From an uncultured Mucilaginibacter sp. (lineage in GTDB: Bacteria; Bacteroidota; Bacteroidia; Sphingobacteriales; Sphingobacteriaceae), in NCBI GenBank assembly GCA_913775265.1, contig CAJYJH010000033.1, forward strand, positions 186,001 through 250,000: 64,000 nt of DNA. The letters run 5' to 3'. Shown one piece after another: positions 53,316 through 61,973 of the stretch (position 1 is the stretch's first letter; the number at the start of each line of letters is the position of its first letter). Both the position numbers and the translations under genes were made by a program. The notes beneath the pieces were generated by a model. The model searched no databases. It was not told the origin of the DNA and saw only the letters and a program-made list of their open reading frames with translations.

Positions 53316-54196
53316 ATGTTCTATCATGACAAGAAACTACAGTACGAGGTACGAGTAGAAAAACCCAACCCGGCATTTGCCAAATTACTGCAACAAGCTA
53401 TCGGTGGCATCGAAGGCGAAATCAGGGTGTGTTTACAATACCTGTTTCAGGCCTGGGGCGCTCGTGGTCCAAACAAATACCGCGATATGCTGCTGGATAC
53501 AGGCACTGAAGAAATCTCGCACATTGAAATGCTGAGCACAGCCGTAGCGCTTAATTTAGAAGGCGCTACTGTAGAGTTGAAAGACAAAATTGCCGGTGAA
53601 AACGCTATTGTAGGTAGTATTTTAGGCGGTATGGATCCACGCCATTTATTATCATCAGGATTGGCAGCTATGGCAGTAGATGCTAATGGCGTGCCTTTCA
53701 ACGGTTCGTGGGTAGTAGGCAGTGGTAACATTGCTGCAGATATGTATGCCAACGTCATGGCCGAATCAACCGGGCGCGTATTAGCTACCCGCTTGTGGCA
53801 GCTAACCGACGACCCGGGCATGAAAGATATGCTTGCCTTTTTAATAGCCCGCGATAGCATGCACCAAAACCAATGGCTGGCCGTATTAGAAGATTTAGGC
53901 GGCTTTAACGCAAACCTACCGATTCCTAATACTTTCCCTGAAAACGAGCAGGTTAACGAATTTGCTTACACCTTCGTATCAACCAACATTGAAAAACCCG
54001 AGCCACCGCAAGCCCGTTGGGCAAGCGGACCATCGATGATGGCAAAGGTGAATTTAAATATGCCTATGCTCAGCCATTAGGCCAGGAACCCAAATTGGCG
54101 CCGCCGGATCCGCAAGGTTTTGCTCAATCGCAGCAAATGACCGGCGGTATGGATAAAAATATTTTAGAAAACATCAAAGACACGATTTTGCCGTAA
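53316..54196 (+). pseudogene. Manganese catalase gene with a one-base frameshift near the 3' end
   Basis: Non-haem dimanganese catalase of the ferritin-like fold. The first 240 codons are intact, with ligand blocks GGIEGEIRVCLQYLFQ (about 30-45), TGTEEISHIEML (about 62-73) and AESTGRVLATRLW. ARDSMHQNQW carries the last His near residue 184. Near 54038 the frame shifts: the current frame stops at 54080, while the frame one base over continues with GKGEFKYAYAQPLGQEPKLAPP to a TAA at 54194-54196. With one base restored the protein would be 293 residues, the usual length. A terminator sits 10 bp after that TAA. All metal ligands lie before the shift, so the 254-residue product might retain the core. 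Confidence 0.82.
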
Positions 54197-54205
54197 TGTT
54201 GATCA

Positions 54206-54250
54206 GGTCTGGTTGGCGGCCATGAATTGCCGCCAACCAGACCCTTTTTT
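54206..54250 (+). terminator. Terminator after the catalase gene
   Basis: A 15-bp stem GGTCTGGTTGGCGGC/GCCGCCAACCAGACC with an 8-base loop and TTTTTT. It starts 10 bp after the stop codon of the shifted frame, which supports that frame as the original end of the gene. Confidence 0.9.
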
Positions 54251-54392
54251 AATTGCCTTATAAATCTAAGAATAAATCCATAAGTATCCCGCTATCTATC
54301 AAAATGCTATGAGTTTGAACGTCAGCATAAAAAGCATTGAATTCAGGAACTTGATAAAATATCGATAATTTCAGGACTATAACTTCTTGATC

Positions 54393-55211
54393 TTAGCAGT
54401 TGAAAAGCAATAACGGAACGTTGATTTCTGCCGGCTTTTGTTGCCTATTGTTACAAGCAGTATGAAGGGCTGTATGATGATGTTTACCATAAGCCATAGC
54501 CAGCCAGTTGTTATGTAAAACATCGATCAACACATCTGCTGCTTTGTTAATACAATGCTCAGTGATATGCTGAAACGAAAGATTAAGCTGATTGGGGTTG
54601 TGACCAATAGCTTGCCGGTAAAGCGATAATGCGTAATTGGTTTCAGGCTCGGGTAGCTTGGCTGCGGTAATGTGTGCCAGCGCCAGCCCGGCGTTTAGTT
54701 GATATGCAATCTGTTTGAGGTAGTTAGTAATATGAGCGCGGCAATATCGCAGGTCAGTCAGATAAACCATTTGCTTTACGTCTACCCATTTGGCTTGCTG
54801 AGGCACTACCAGTACCGGGCAAAGCGTTTTGGTTAAAAATTGCGAGGTAAACTTGTCAAAGGCATCTGCATGGCTTTCAGTTCCTTTAACAATTAATTTA
54901 ATCTGGTGCTTTTGTATCAGTTCGTGCAAGGTGTAACCTTCAGTATCTTTTTTAGTAAGATACGTAATAACTCCAGACTCCTCAATTTCTTTTAAAACAT
55001 CATTTAATAAGTTTTCAGTTGAATTAGATTTTTGGCTACCAACATCGCGACGGCCAATAGTTATTAAATTTTGGATAGGTTGCTTTTGAACAGAGTCCTT
55101 TAAGTTCCAAACCAGAAGGTTGACCTGTAAAGTCTGAGCCAGTTTTTTTGCATAGGCAAATGCATGTTCGGCATCTGCCGAAAAATCGTTAAGTAATAAA
55201 ATGTTGTTCAT
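54393..55211 (-). CDS. Universal stress protein family protein
   Basis: A 272-residue cytoplasmic protein with two UspA-like halves. The first (about 2-140) shows NNILLLNDFSADAEHAFAYAKKLAQTL, IKLIVKGTES and LTKTLCPVLVVP. The second (about 147-272) is shorter and diverged, with QMVYLTDLRYCRAHITNYL. The classical G-2x-G-9x-G(S/T) ATP loop is not clear in either half. Duplicated USPs of this size are common in Bacteroidota. Its role is probably stress survival, from the family only. Confidence 0.83.
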   Translation of the reverse strand: MNNILLLNDFSADAEHAFAYAKKLAQTLQVNLLVWNLKDSVQKQPIQNLITIGRRDVGSQKSNSTENLLNDVLKEIEESGVITYLTKKDTEGYTLHELIQKHQIKLIVKGTESHADAFDKFTSQFLTKTLCPVLVVPQQAKWVDVKQMVYLTDLRYCRAHITNYLKQIAYQLNAGLALAHITAAKLPEPETNYALSLYRQAIGHNPNQLNLSFQHITEHCINKAADVLIDVLHNNWLAMAYGKHHHTALHTACNNRQQKPAEINVPLLLFNC

Positions 55212-55342
55212 ACCAAGGTAGTAGTCCGGAAACTCAAGGTTTCAGCTTTTAATGAAGAAGGTATTCTTATGCGGATGGGCTGAAAAGTTTCTTTATATAC
55301 TACAACCGTTAGTGGTAAAATGTTTGGGATGAATTCAGGTTT

Positions 55343-56518
55343 TTATAGAATTAGCCAACCATTCTGAAAGCAATAAGTGGTATTTGAAGCATCTGTAATT
55401 GTGAAATTAGCCAGGCTACATAATGTCAGGTCTGCCTCAATTTTGCTCCCTTGCGCATCTATTATTTGATAGGCATTGTAAGTGCTAAGATCGCCAACAT
55501 CCTGAATCGTATATAAGGCTTGCTGTCGCAAGGCTATTGCATTAAAAGTGTTGTTATGGTTTAGCCCAATATCGACCCTAATGGTTCCGGCCGGTGTATG
55601 TAGATGTACGTTTTTGATCAGCACATGGAAGAGTTCTTTGGTGTTTTGTGGTATTTGATGATACGCCGTCGCTTCTTGATGCTGATAACCTGCTGTTGCA
55701 ATTTGCTCCAGCGCGTAAAACAATATGTTAAAATTGAGTTCGCGAACATACTGCCGGTCGGCATCACCAAGGTAACCACCGGCTTCTATTAATAGCGTTG
55801 CCGTACCCAAGCGCTGAAAGTTATCACCAAAAGCACGCGGCTCAAAAGTTTCGCTCCACTTACCTATCTGGCCCGGAATGATGGTGGAGAGCATTTCATT
55901 AATAGCGCTTATCAACTGTATAGCTTTTAAACGGGTCGGACTAACATATGCCTGGTTATCTGCCGGTGGTGCCAGTAATGAAATTGACGCCGGTTGTTTA
56001 GTGCCCTCCACCGACCATAACGATTCCTGGTCGTGCATGTTAAAGCCAAAATCCGGCTTTATTTTTTGATGAAGTTGAGCCAGTAAATGCGCTTCAGGAC
56101 TTTGTTGCTGCAAAAAATCGCGGTTAATATCAATGCCCTGCGCATTGCGTCTTTCATTCATTTCTGCCCCGTCAGGGTTAAGCATAGGGATGAAGTGCAG
56201 TGTACAGTTAGCCAAAATAAGTTGGCGCAAAGCATTATGCTCATCATCAGCCTGCAAAAAATTAAACAGGTCGAAAAAAGCGCGGGTACCGGTAGGCTCG
56301 TCGCCATGCATCTGGCTCCAAAGTAATACAGATGTAGGGCCTTCGCCAATAGTAAGCAGATAGATCTCGCATTGCTGGGCGGAATAACCGACTACCTTTA
56401 CATCAAATTTTTTGCGCGACTGGATTACACTGATTTTTTGTTTTAGTAGTTCGTGCTTTACCAATCCACTGTCAAATTGAGGTTCTTTATAAGATTGATA
56501 GTTCATAGTTTGATGCAT
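55343..56518 (-). CDS. M14 family zinc carboxypeptidase (MpaA-like context)
   Basis: A 391-residue M14 metallopeptidase. The zinc site is His71 and Glu74 in SQMHGDEPTG together with His162 in GFNMHDQES. The substrate block NPDGAEMNERRNAQGIDINRD (about 114-134) has the Asn-Arg pair that binds the substrate carboxylate. The catalytic Glu is in TLLIEAGGY. No signal peptide is visible, so it is likely cytoplasmic, as MpaA is. It diverges from a dipeptide epimerase gene; in E. coli mpaA neighbours the epimerase ycjG, so a role in murein tripeptide recycling is suggested. Substrate is inferred from context. An alternative ATG lies 12 bases downstream. Confidence 0.83.
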   Translation of the reverse strand: MHQTMNYQSYKEPQFDSGLVKHELLKQKISVIQSRKKFDVKVVGYSAQQCEIYLLTIGEGPTSVLLWSQMHGDEPTGTRAFFDLFNFLQADDEHNALRQLILANCTLHFIPMLNPDGAEMNERRNAQGIDINRDFLQQQSPEAHLLAQLHQKIKPDFGFNMHDQESLWSVEGTKQPASISLLAPPADNQAYVSPTRLKAIQLISAINEMLSTIIPGQIGKWSETFEPRAFGDNFQRLGTATLLIEAGGYLGDADRQYVRELNFNILFYALEQIATAGYQHQEATAYHQIPQNTKELFHVLIKNVHLHTPAGTIRVDIGLNHNNTFNAIALRQQALYTIQDVGDLSTYNAYQIIDAQGSKIEADLTLCSLANFTITDASNTTYCFQNGWLIL

Positions 56519-56730
56519 AGGTGAATTTAAGCTTTTAAAGACACGAATTGACTTTTTCGAGGTGTGTTAGTTTTTTTATACTGATATTTTAAACCCAGCA
56601 CGAGTTATTAACAGCAAATTCAAATTTCAAGTAAAGCAATTGTTATAACTTTATAAAGCTAATTATGATTAATCTTGTCTAATCAGGTTCAATACAGTCC
56701 AAATTATAAAAGCCAAAATAGCAACATAAC

Positions 56731-57828
56731 ATGCAGTTTACCGCATTCGAGATCTATAAGTACTCTATACCTATTGAGCCGTTTACCATTGCAACGGGCA
56801 CCATGCATTTTGCACAAAACATGCTGGTGAGAGCCTATACTGATAACGGTTTAACAGGATATGGCGAGTGCTCTGCTTTCCCGATGATTGTGGGCGAAAC
56901 TCAAGCCACCGGGTTCGAGATGGCCAAAGACTTTGCCGGGATATGGAAAGGGAAAGACGCTGCTGATATAGAAAGCCGTTTGTTAGAACTACACCTATAT
57001 ACTGCCGGTAACTATACTATTAAAAGCGCGTTTGATATGCTGCTTTATGATCTGGCAGCCAAGCAGGCAGGTGTGCCTTTATACCGCTACCTGGGCGGCA
57101 AAAGGCGTGATATTATAACCGACGTAACTATTGGCATTGATACTCCCGATAACATGGCCGCCTCAGCAGCCAAATTTGTGACCCAAGGCTTTCAGATTAT
57201 TAAAGTGAAACTGGGCAAGAAACCGGATGACGATATACAACGTATCAAAGCCATAAGGCAGGCAATACCCGCCGATGTGGATATACGCATTGATGCAAAC
57301 CAGGGCTGGACGTTTGAGGAAGCTGTTTACGCTTTAAATCAACTGGCGCAATACAATATCAGTTTCTGTGAGCAGCCCATGCGTACCTACAATGATGAGT
57401 GGCTTCCCAAGTTATGCAGGCAATCGCCCATTGCTATTATGGCTGACGAAAGTGTGTATACGCATTACGATGCTGCTCGCATCATTAGGAATAAAGCTGC
57501 CAGTTTTATCAATATTAAGTTTGCCAAAAGTGGTGGTATAAATGAGGCTATCAAAATTAATCAGGTAGCCCAAGCCAGCGGCATGCCCTGTATGTTAGGT
57601 AGTATGTTGGAGAGCCGCCTGGCTTTAACTGCTAATGTGCATTTTGCCATGGCTTTTGCTAATCTGCAGTTTTTTGATTTAGATACCTGTTTGCTGGGCC
57701 AACTGGCAGACCCAGTAGTCGGTGGCTTTTGGTACAATGGTATGGCCCTCGAAATTAACGACGAACCGGGTATAGGAGCCACAGTAGATCAGGCTTACCT
57801 GGATAAATTAGAATCAATCACAATTTGA
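56731..57828 (+). CDS. Dipeptide epimerase (enolase superfamily)
   Basis: A 365-residue enolase-superfamily enzyme of the L-Ala-D/L-Glu epimerase type. The barrel residues are KVK (158-160) for the first base and IDANQGW with Asp188. CEQP with Glu214, MADES with Asp239, and INIKFAKSGG with the opposite Lys complete the site. It would interconvert L-Ala-D-Glu and L-Ala-L-Glu from murein peptides, although members of the family also use other dipeptides. It begins the epimerase, PLP enzyme, PBP4 series and diverges from the M14 peptidase. Confidence 0.9.
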   Translation: MQFTAFEIYKYSIPIEPFTIATGTMHFAQNMLVRAYTDNGLTGYGECSAFPMIVGETQATGFEMAKDFAGIWKGKDAADIESRLLELHLYTAGNYTIKSAFDMLLYDLAAKQAGVPLYRYLGGKRRDIITDVTIGIDTPDNMAASAAKFVTQGFQIIKVKLGKKPDDDIQRIKAIRQAIPADVDIRIDANQGWTFEEAVYALNQLAQYNISFCEQPMRTYNDEWLPKLCRQSPIAIMADESVYTHYDAARIIRNKAASFINIKFAKSGGINEAIKINQVAQASGMPCMLGSMLESRLALTANVHFAMAFANLQFFDLDTCLLGQLADPVVGGFWYNGMALEINDEPGIGATVDQAYLDKLESITI

Positions 57829-57843
57829 TAGCCCGAGCCGGTG

Positions 57844-58887
57844 ATGGAAGAAATGAATAATTTATACCTCGATGCTATGCCCTGCCGTACAGCCAAGGTA
57901 GGAGGTAAAGAGTATTTATTCTTTTCGGGCTATAATTATTTAGGCATTAATAGCAATCCTGAATTTAATGTATTAATACAAGAAGGCGTGCGTAGGTATG
58001 GATGGCTGTTTCCGTCTTCCCGCATCTCAAACACCCGGTTAGACTTATATGATGAATGCGAGGCTATGCTGGCCCAGGCAACCGGTTGTGAGGCAGCGCT
58101 TTTATTACCAACCGGCTTTACAGCAGGGCGTGTGGCAACATCATTACCTTTGGATATTAATAATTCACCAGCATCACATCCGGCAATATTGCGACACAAA
58201 AGCGACCTGTCAACAATAGAAGAGTGGGAGCAGGATGTTTTAGTCCATGCAAAAAACTCAGATCCTCCGTTAGTTATTGCCGGAGATTCTGCCAATCCGT
58301 TGACGGCTACAATTTATAACTTCAGTTTTTTAGCACAGGTACAACGCCCGCTAACCCTGATACTTGATGATTCGCATGGCATAGGCTTAATGGGCGATGA
58401 TGGTTTTGGCACCAGTTCGGCAGTACCTGAAAATAATGCTTTGGAGTGCATCTTTACCTACTCTTTATCCAAAGCTTTTGGTATTAGCGGCGGGGCTATC
58501 AGCTGTTCTGCCACAAGGGCTGCTTATTACAAATCACTGCCTGCCTATACAGGCAGCACGCCGATTTCTCCGGCGCAGGTATATGCTTTTATGCACGGGC
58601 AACACATTTATGCGCAGCAGCGTGAAAAGCTGAGGCAAAACATCAGTTACTTTGCCGGGCTGATAAAACATTTACCAGGTATACATTACACTGCAGATTT
58701 TCCGGTATTTGTGCTGCCTGCATCGGTTAGCGAAAAATACTTACATGATCATGGTATCATTATTTCTTCGTTTGCTTATCCCACACCAAGCAGCCCCAAG
58801 CTTAAACGCATTGTAATTAACGCCGAACATACCCAGGATGATTTAGACCGGCTGGCGGACGTTTTACATCGGCAGTCGAGCATATAA
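57844..58887 (+). CDS. AONS-like PLP-dependent enzyme in a peptidoglycan-peptide cluster
   Basis: A 347-residue fold-type I enzyme of the alpha-oxoamine synthase group (BioF, KBL, serine palmitoyltransferase relatives). The core features are FSGYNYLGI (28-36), LDDSHGIGLMG (175-185, with Asp and His of the cofactor site) and YSLSKAFGISGGAI with the Schiff-base Lys211. A GTG directly before the ATG (57841) could also serve as start. Relatives make an amino ketone from an acyl-CoA and an amino acid such as alanine, glycine or serine. It is about 40 residues shorter than BioF. The reaction is unknown; context suggests alanine from peptidoglycan turnover. Residue numbers count from the GTG. Confidence 0.82.
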   Translation: MEEMNNLYLDAMPCRTAKVGGKEYLFFSGYNYLGINSNPEFNVLIQEGVRRYGWLFPSSRISNTRLDLYDECEAMLAQATGCEAALLLPTGFTAGRVATSLPLDINNSPASHPAILRHKSDLSTIEEWEQDVLVHAKNSDPPLVIAGDSANPLTATIYNFSFLAQVQRPLTLILDDSHGIGLMGDDGFGTSSAVPENNALECIFTYSLSKAFGISGGAISCSATRAAYYKSLPAYTGSTPISPAQVYAFMHGQHIYAQQREKLRQNISYFAGLIKHLPGIHYTADFPVFVLPASVSEKYLHDHGIIISSFAYPTPSSPKLKRIVINAEHTQDDLDRLADVLHRQSSI

Positions 58888-58900
58888 AATTTATTATCGA

Positions 58901-60253
58901 ATGAAAGGTAGTTTATTTGAAAGCCGCAGGTTTTACTTTGTTGGATTAATAAGTCCATTATTAATCTGCTTAGTTTTTGGTCAGGGTGTATATGCGCAAC
59001 GCATCCCTAAACGTAAAATTCGTAAGCTTATAGAAAAGTCGGCCATCAACCGTGATCATTTTACCGGTTTCGCATTGTATGATCCGGATAAAAAGAAAAT
59101 GATTTATGAGTATAATGCTGATAAATACTTCATCCCGGCGTCAAACACTAAACTGTATACCTTTTATACAGCTTTAAATATGCTGGGCGATTCGATACCC
59201 GGCCTGCGCTACATCACCAAAGGCGACTCCCTGATATTTTGGGGAACCGGCGATCCGTCGTTTTTGCATACTACATTAAAGTCAACCAAAGCTTACGATT
59301 TGCTGAAGCATAGCAATAAAAAACTCTTTTATTCGGCTACCAACTACAAAGGCGCATTTTATGGAGTAAATTGGCCTTACGACAATTATGGCGATTATTA
59401 TCAGGCCGAAATTACTGATATGCCCGTGCAGGATAATGTGGCGTTGATTACCGCTGATAGTAGGGGAGGATTAAACGTTGTTCCTGCATTTTTAAAGAAC
59501 TATCTCAAGGTGGATACTTCTTATCATCCGCAAAGCTTCGAGGTAGAACGCTCGCTAACCGAAAATAAGTTCAGGTATCCTGATATGCCGGTGCCTGTCG
59601 GCTTTAGCCAGGAAATTCCGTGGAAAACCAGTCCGGCATTAACGCTAACTCTTTTGCAGGATACGCTTAAAAAGCCTATTGGCTTGATCAACATGAAGAT
59701 GCCCGATAGCGCCAGAATACTTTACTCTATCGCTGCCGACTCAGTTTATAAACGCATGAATTTACCGAGCGATAACTTTGTAGCCGAGCAATTGCTGCTC
59801 GTATGTTCGTCCACTTTGCCCGGTGGTGCCTTGAGTACGGCGGATGTCATCGCTTATAGCAAAAAACATTTTATGAGCGACTTACCTGATGAACCCCAGT
59901 GGGTGGATGGCTCAGGCCTTTCCCGGCAGGATTTATTTACACCGCGGACGACGATTGCCTTGCTGCAAAAAATAGCCGACAAAGTAGGTAACGAAGAACG
60001 ACTGCATAACCTGCTTCCGGCCGGTGGCGTATCGGGTACGTTGAAAAGGGCTTATCAAACAGACAATGGTGTTCCCTTTGTCTGGGGGAAAACCGGAAGC
60101 TTATCAAATAATCATAACCAAAGCGGCTATCTCATTACACGTAAGGGTAAAAAGCTAATCTTTTCGTTTATGAACAACAACTTCACCCGGCCTACGGCCG
60201 ACATCAGAGGAGAGATGGTAAGGATAATGACCGAAATACACAACCGTTTTTAA
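58901..60253 (+). CDS. dacB: D-alanyl-D-alanine carboxypeptidase/endopeptidase (PBP4, S13 family)
   Basis: Periplasmic serine peptidase that trims or opens murein cross-links. The 450 residues have a signal peptide (about 1-32) and the three penicillin-binding motifs: SNTK (Ser81, Lys84), SDN in LPSDNFVAEQLL, and KTG in VWGKTGSLSNN. The length suits the short Bacteroidota form of PBP4. It follows the epimerase and PLP enzyme genes by 13 bp, which links murein cleavage to the processing of the released peptides. Confidence 0.92.
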   Translation: MKGSLFESRRFYFVGLISPLLICLVFGQGVYAQRIPKRKIRKLIEKSAINRDHFTGFALYDPDKKKMIYEYNADKYFIPASNTKLYTFYTALNMLGDSIPGLRYITKGDSLIFWGTGDPSFLHTTLKSTKAYDLLKHSNKKLFYSATNYKGAFYGVNWPYDNYGDYYQAEITDMPVQDNVALITADSRGGLNVVPAFLKNYLKVDTSYHPQSFEVERSLTENKFRYPDMPVPVGFSQEIPWKTSPALTLTLLQDTLKKPIGLINMKMPDSARILYSIAADSVYKRMNLPSDNFVAEQLLLVCSSTLPGGALSTADVIAYSKKHFMSDLPDEPQWVDGSGLSRQDLFTPRTTIALLQKIADKVGNEERLHNLLPAGGVSGTLKRAYQTDNGVPFVWGKTGSLSNNHNQSGYLITRKGKKLIFSFMNNNFTRPTADIRGEMVRIMTEIHNRF

Positions 60254-60276
60254 GGCTGCATAATTTATAATGTGCG

Positions 60277-61608
60277 TTAATTTTCGTAAGCGCCCATATC
60301 GGGTGCTTTACCTTGCGCACGTGGCCTGCCTTCTATATCAAATTTACTGTAAAACTTAGTGTTGCCTTTACCTCGCGCCGGGCTATCTTCTGCTAAACCA
60401 AAATTTGCCCGTATGCTATGCACAGGGCTGATAAATTTGGGATAGATGCCGCTGATACAGCCTTCGCCCGTAATGCTAATCAGTTCGCGCCGTGGGTGAC
60501 TGATATTATAGTGCATATTGTTTTTATAAGTCAGGTTGGTATTGGTATAGTTAGAGTTAATCATCACTGTCGAATCAGACACCAGGATGTTATTGATGAT
60601 TTTATTGTCGTTACTCAATCCCGACAGTATTTGCCCTGCATTAATGCCCGGCGTTCTTGAATTACAAAACGCGGTATTGTTAATGATATCAATATGGTCG
60701 CTTTGGAAGGTATGAATACCGGTACCGCCGTTAAACCAGCTTACATTGTTTTCAATTAATGTACGGCCCTCATAATTACCCAATCTTGAGCCGTATTGCT
60801 TGTTTCTAAAATCATCTACGATGATACCATTACCATCGGCTAACCGGCAATTTTTTATCCATGGCACTAATGAGCGGTTGTAGTAACATTTATTGCGGCG
60901 GATAAAGTTGTGATATCCTTTAATATGATTTGAGTTCCAGAACTGGTAAAAAGAGATACCGCTGGTGCCGTATATAGTATATAGGCTATTATTATAAACC
61001 AAATTGTCTTCAACCGTAATATAGTCGGCTTGTATGGCTCCTATACCGCCCCCGCCGCAATCGTGCACCATATTTTTAGCGATGATGATGTGGTGTGAGT
61101 GTCTTTTACCATCGCTACTTATGATAATACCGTTACCGTTATATCTGGGGTCGACCTTACCGCGTTTATTACGGCAGCCTTGTGGTTGCATTAAAGCTTT
61201 CTCAAGCTTTACATTGCCATTGTTGCCAATTACTTCAAAACCAATAATCTTGATAAAACTTGCTCCGTTTCTGATGCTAATGCCCGACCATCCTGTAAAT
61301 TTGATTACCGGATGATGGCCTGGATAATTGGTATAGACTACATACTTCTCTTTGTTTTTTTCGCGCTTACCGCCTCGGTCTATCACCAAAACGTCGCATA
61401 CGCTGCATTCAGGTGTGTAAGTACCATTCATTACAAAAACAGTATCGCCAGGCTGGGTTAGCTTCACTACATCCTGAATATTGCTTTTAGGTTTCGAAAC
61501 ACTTTTACCGTTGTTGCCGGGTTTGCCGGTTTCGCTGTTAACATAATAGTTTTTAGCCCAGGCCGGTAAGCAGATAGCCAGAAGAATGCAAGTGTATAAA
61601 AACCTCAT
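60277..61608 (-). CDS. Exported right-handed beta-helix protein
   Basis: A 443-residue protein with a signal peptide (about 1-19, ending AWA) and many parallel beta-helix rungs (NGNGIIISSDGKRHSHHIIIAKN, NNSLYTIYGTSGISF). It ends DIEGRPRAQGKAPDMGAYE, a tail typical of Bacteroidota beta-helix and polysaccharide-lyase-like proteins. No catalytic residues can be named. An upstream in-frame ATG at 61656 is rejected because the ATG at 61606-61608 begins the signal peptide and has a well-placed promoter. It diverges from the exopolysaccharide genes. Confidence 0.8.
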   Translation of the reverse strand: MRFLYTCILLAICLPAWAKNYYVNSETGKPGNNGKSVSKPKSNIQDVVKLTQPGDTVFVMNGTYTPECSVCDVLVIDRGGKREKNKEKYVVYTNYPGHHPVIKFTGWSGISIRNGASFIKIIGFEVIGNNGNVKLEKALMQPQGCRNKRGKVDPRYNGNGIIISSDGKRHSHHIIIAKNMVHDCGGGGIGAIQADYITVEDNLVYNNSLYTIYGTSGISFYQFWNSNHIKGYHNFIRRNKCYYNRSLVPWIKNCRLADGNGIIVDDFRNKQYGSRLGNYEGRTLIENNVSWFNGGTGIHTFQSDHIDIINNTAFCNSRTPGINAGQILSGLSNDNKIINNILVSDSTVMINSNYTNTNLTYKNNMHYNISHPRRELISITGEGCISGIYPKFISPVHSIRANFGLAEDSPARGKGNTKFYSKFDIEGRPRAQGKAPDMGAYEN

Positions 61609-61973
61609 CGGGTAAATGTACAAATAGACACCATTGTACACAAAATACAAATCCAATAAACATAATCCGGATATTATTGGTTATGCAAAGCGAAAGCACT
61701 TACATTTTATAATTTATTTAATTCCCTTAGAGCGATACAAAGAGCCCGCTTATGGAAAGTTATTAAATCGCTGATTAAATAAATATCATTATCCTTTTAA
61801 ATGTTACTTTTGCTGACTGACAGTGTAATATTGTAAAATTGACATCGTGTTTAGGTTTTAATTTTGGCATAGATGTTGGTCGCCCTGATAAAGTAAATTA
61901 GTATTAAACTATTGAATGAAATTTTTGGCTTAAATTTTATACATAATTATATACTGATATATACACAAGGTTA
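61609..61973. other. Divergent intergenic region before the exopolysaccharide operon
   Basis: No gene is seen in these 365 AT-rich bases. They hold the promoter of the beta-helix gene at the left end and an exact -7 element TACTTTTG at 61805-61812, which could serve the plus-strand operon with a leader of about 155 bases. Nothing else can be supported. Confidence 0.6.
61621..61651 (-). promoter_or_regulatory. Promoter of the beta-helix gene
   Basis: On the minus strand TTTG (61651-61648) is followed after 19 bases by TCTATTTG (61628-61621). This is one base off the Bacteroidota -7 consensus, with the expected spacing, 12 bases before the ATG. Confidence 0.55.

Noticed and set aside
54030..54045. 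Programmed frameshift in the catalase gene
   Set aside because: No slippery heptamer and no obvious stimulatory hairpin lie at the shift site; mutation or sequencing error is more likely.
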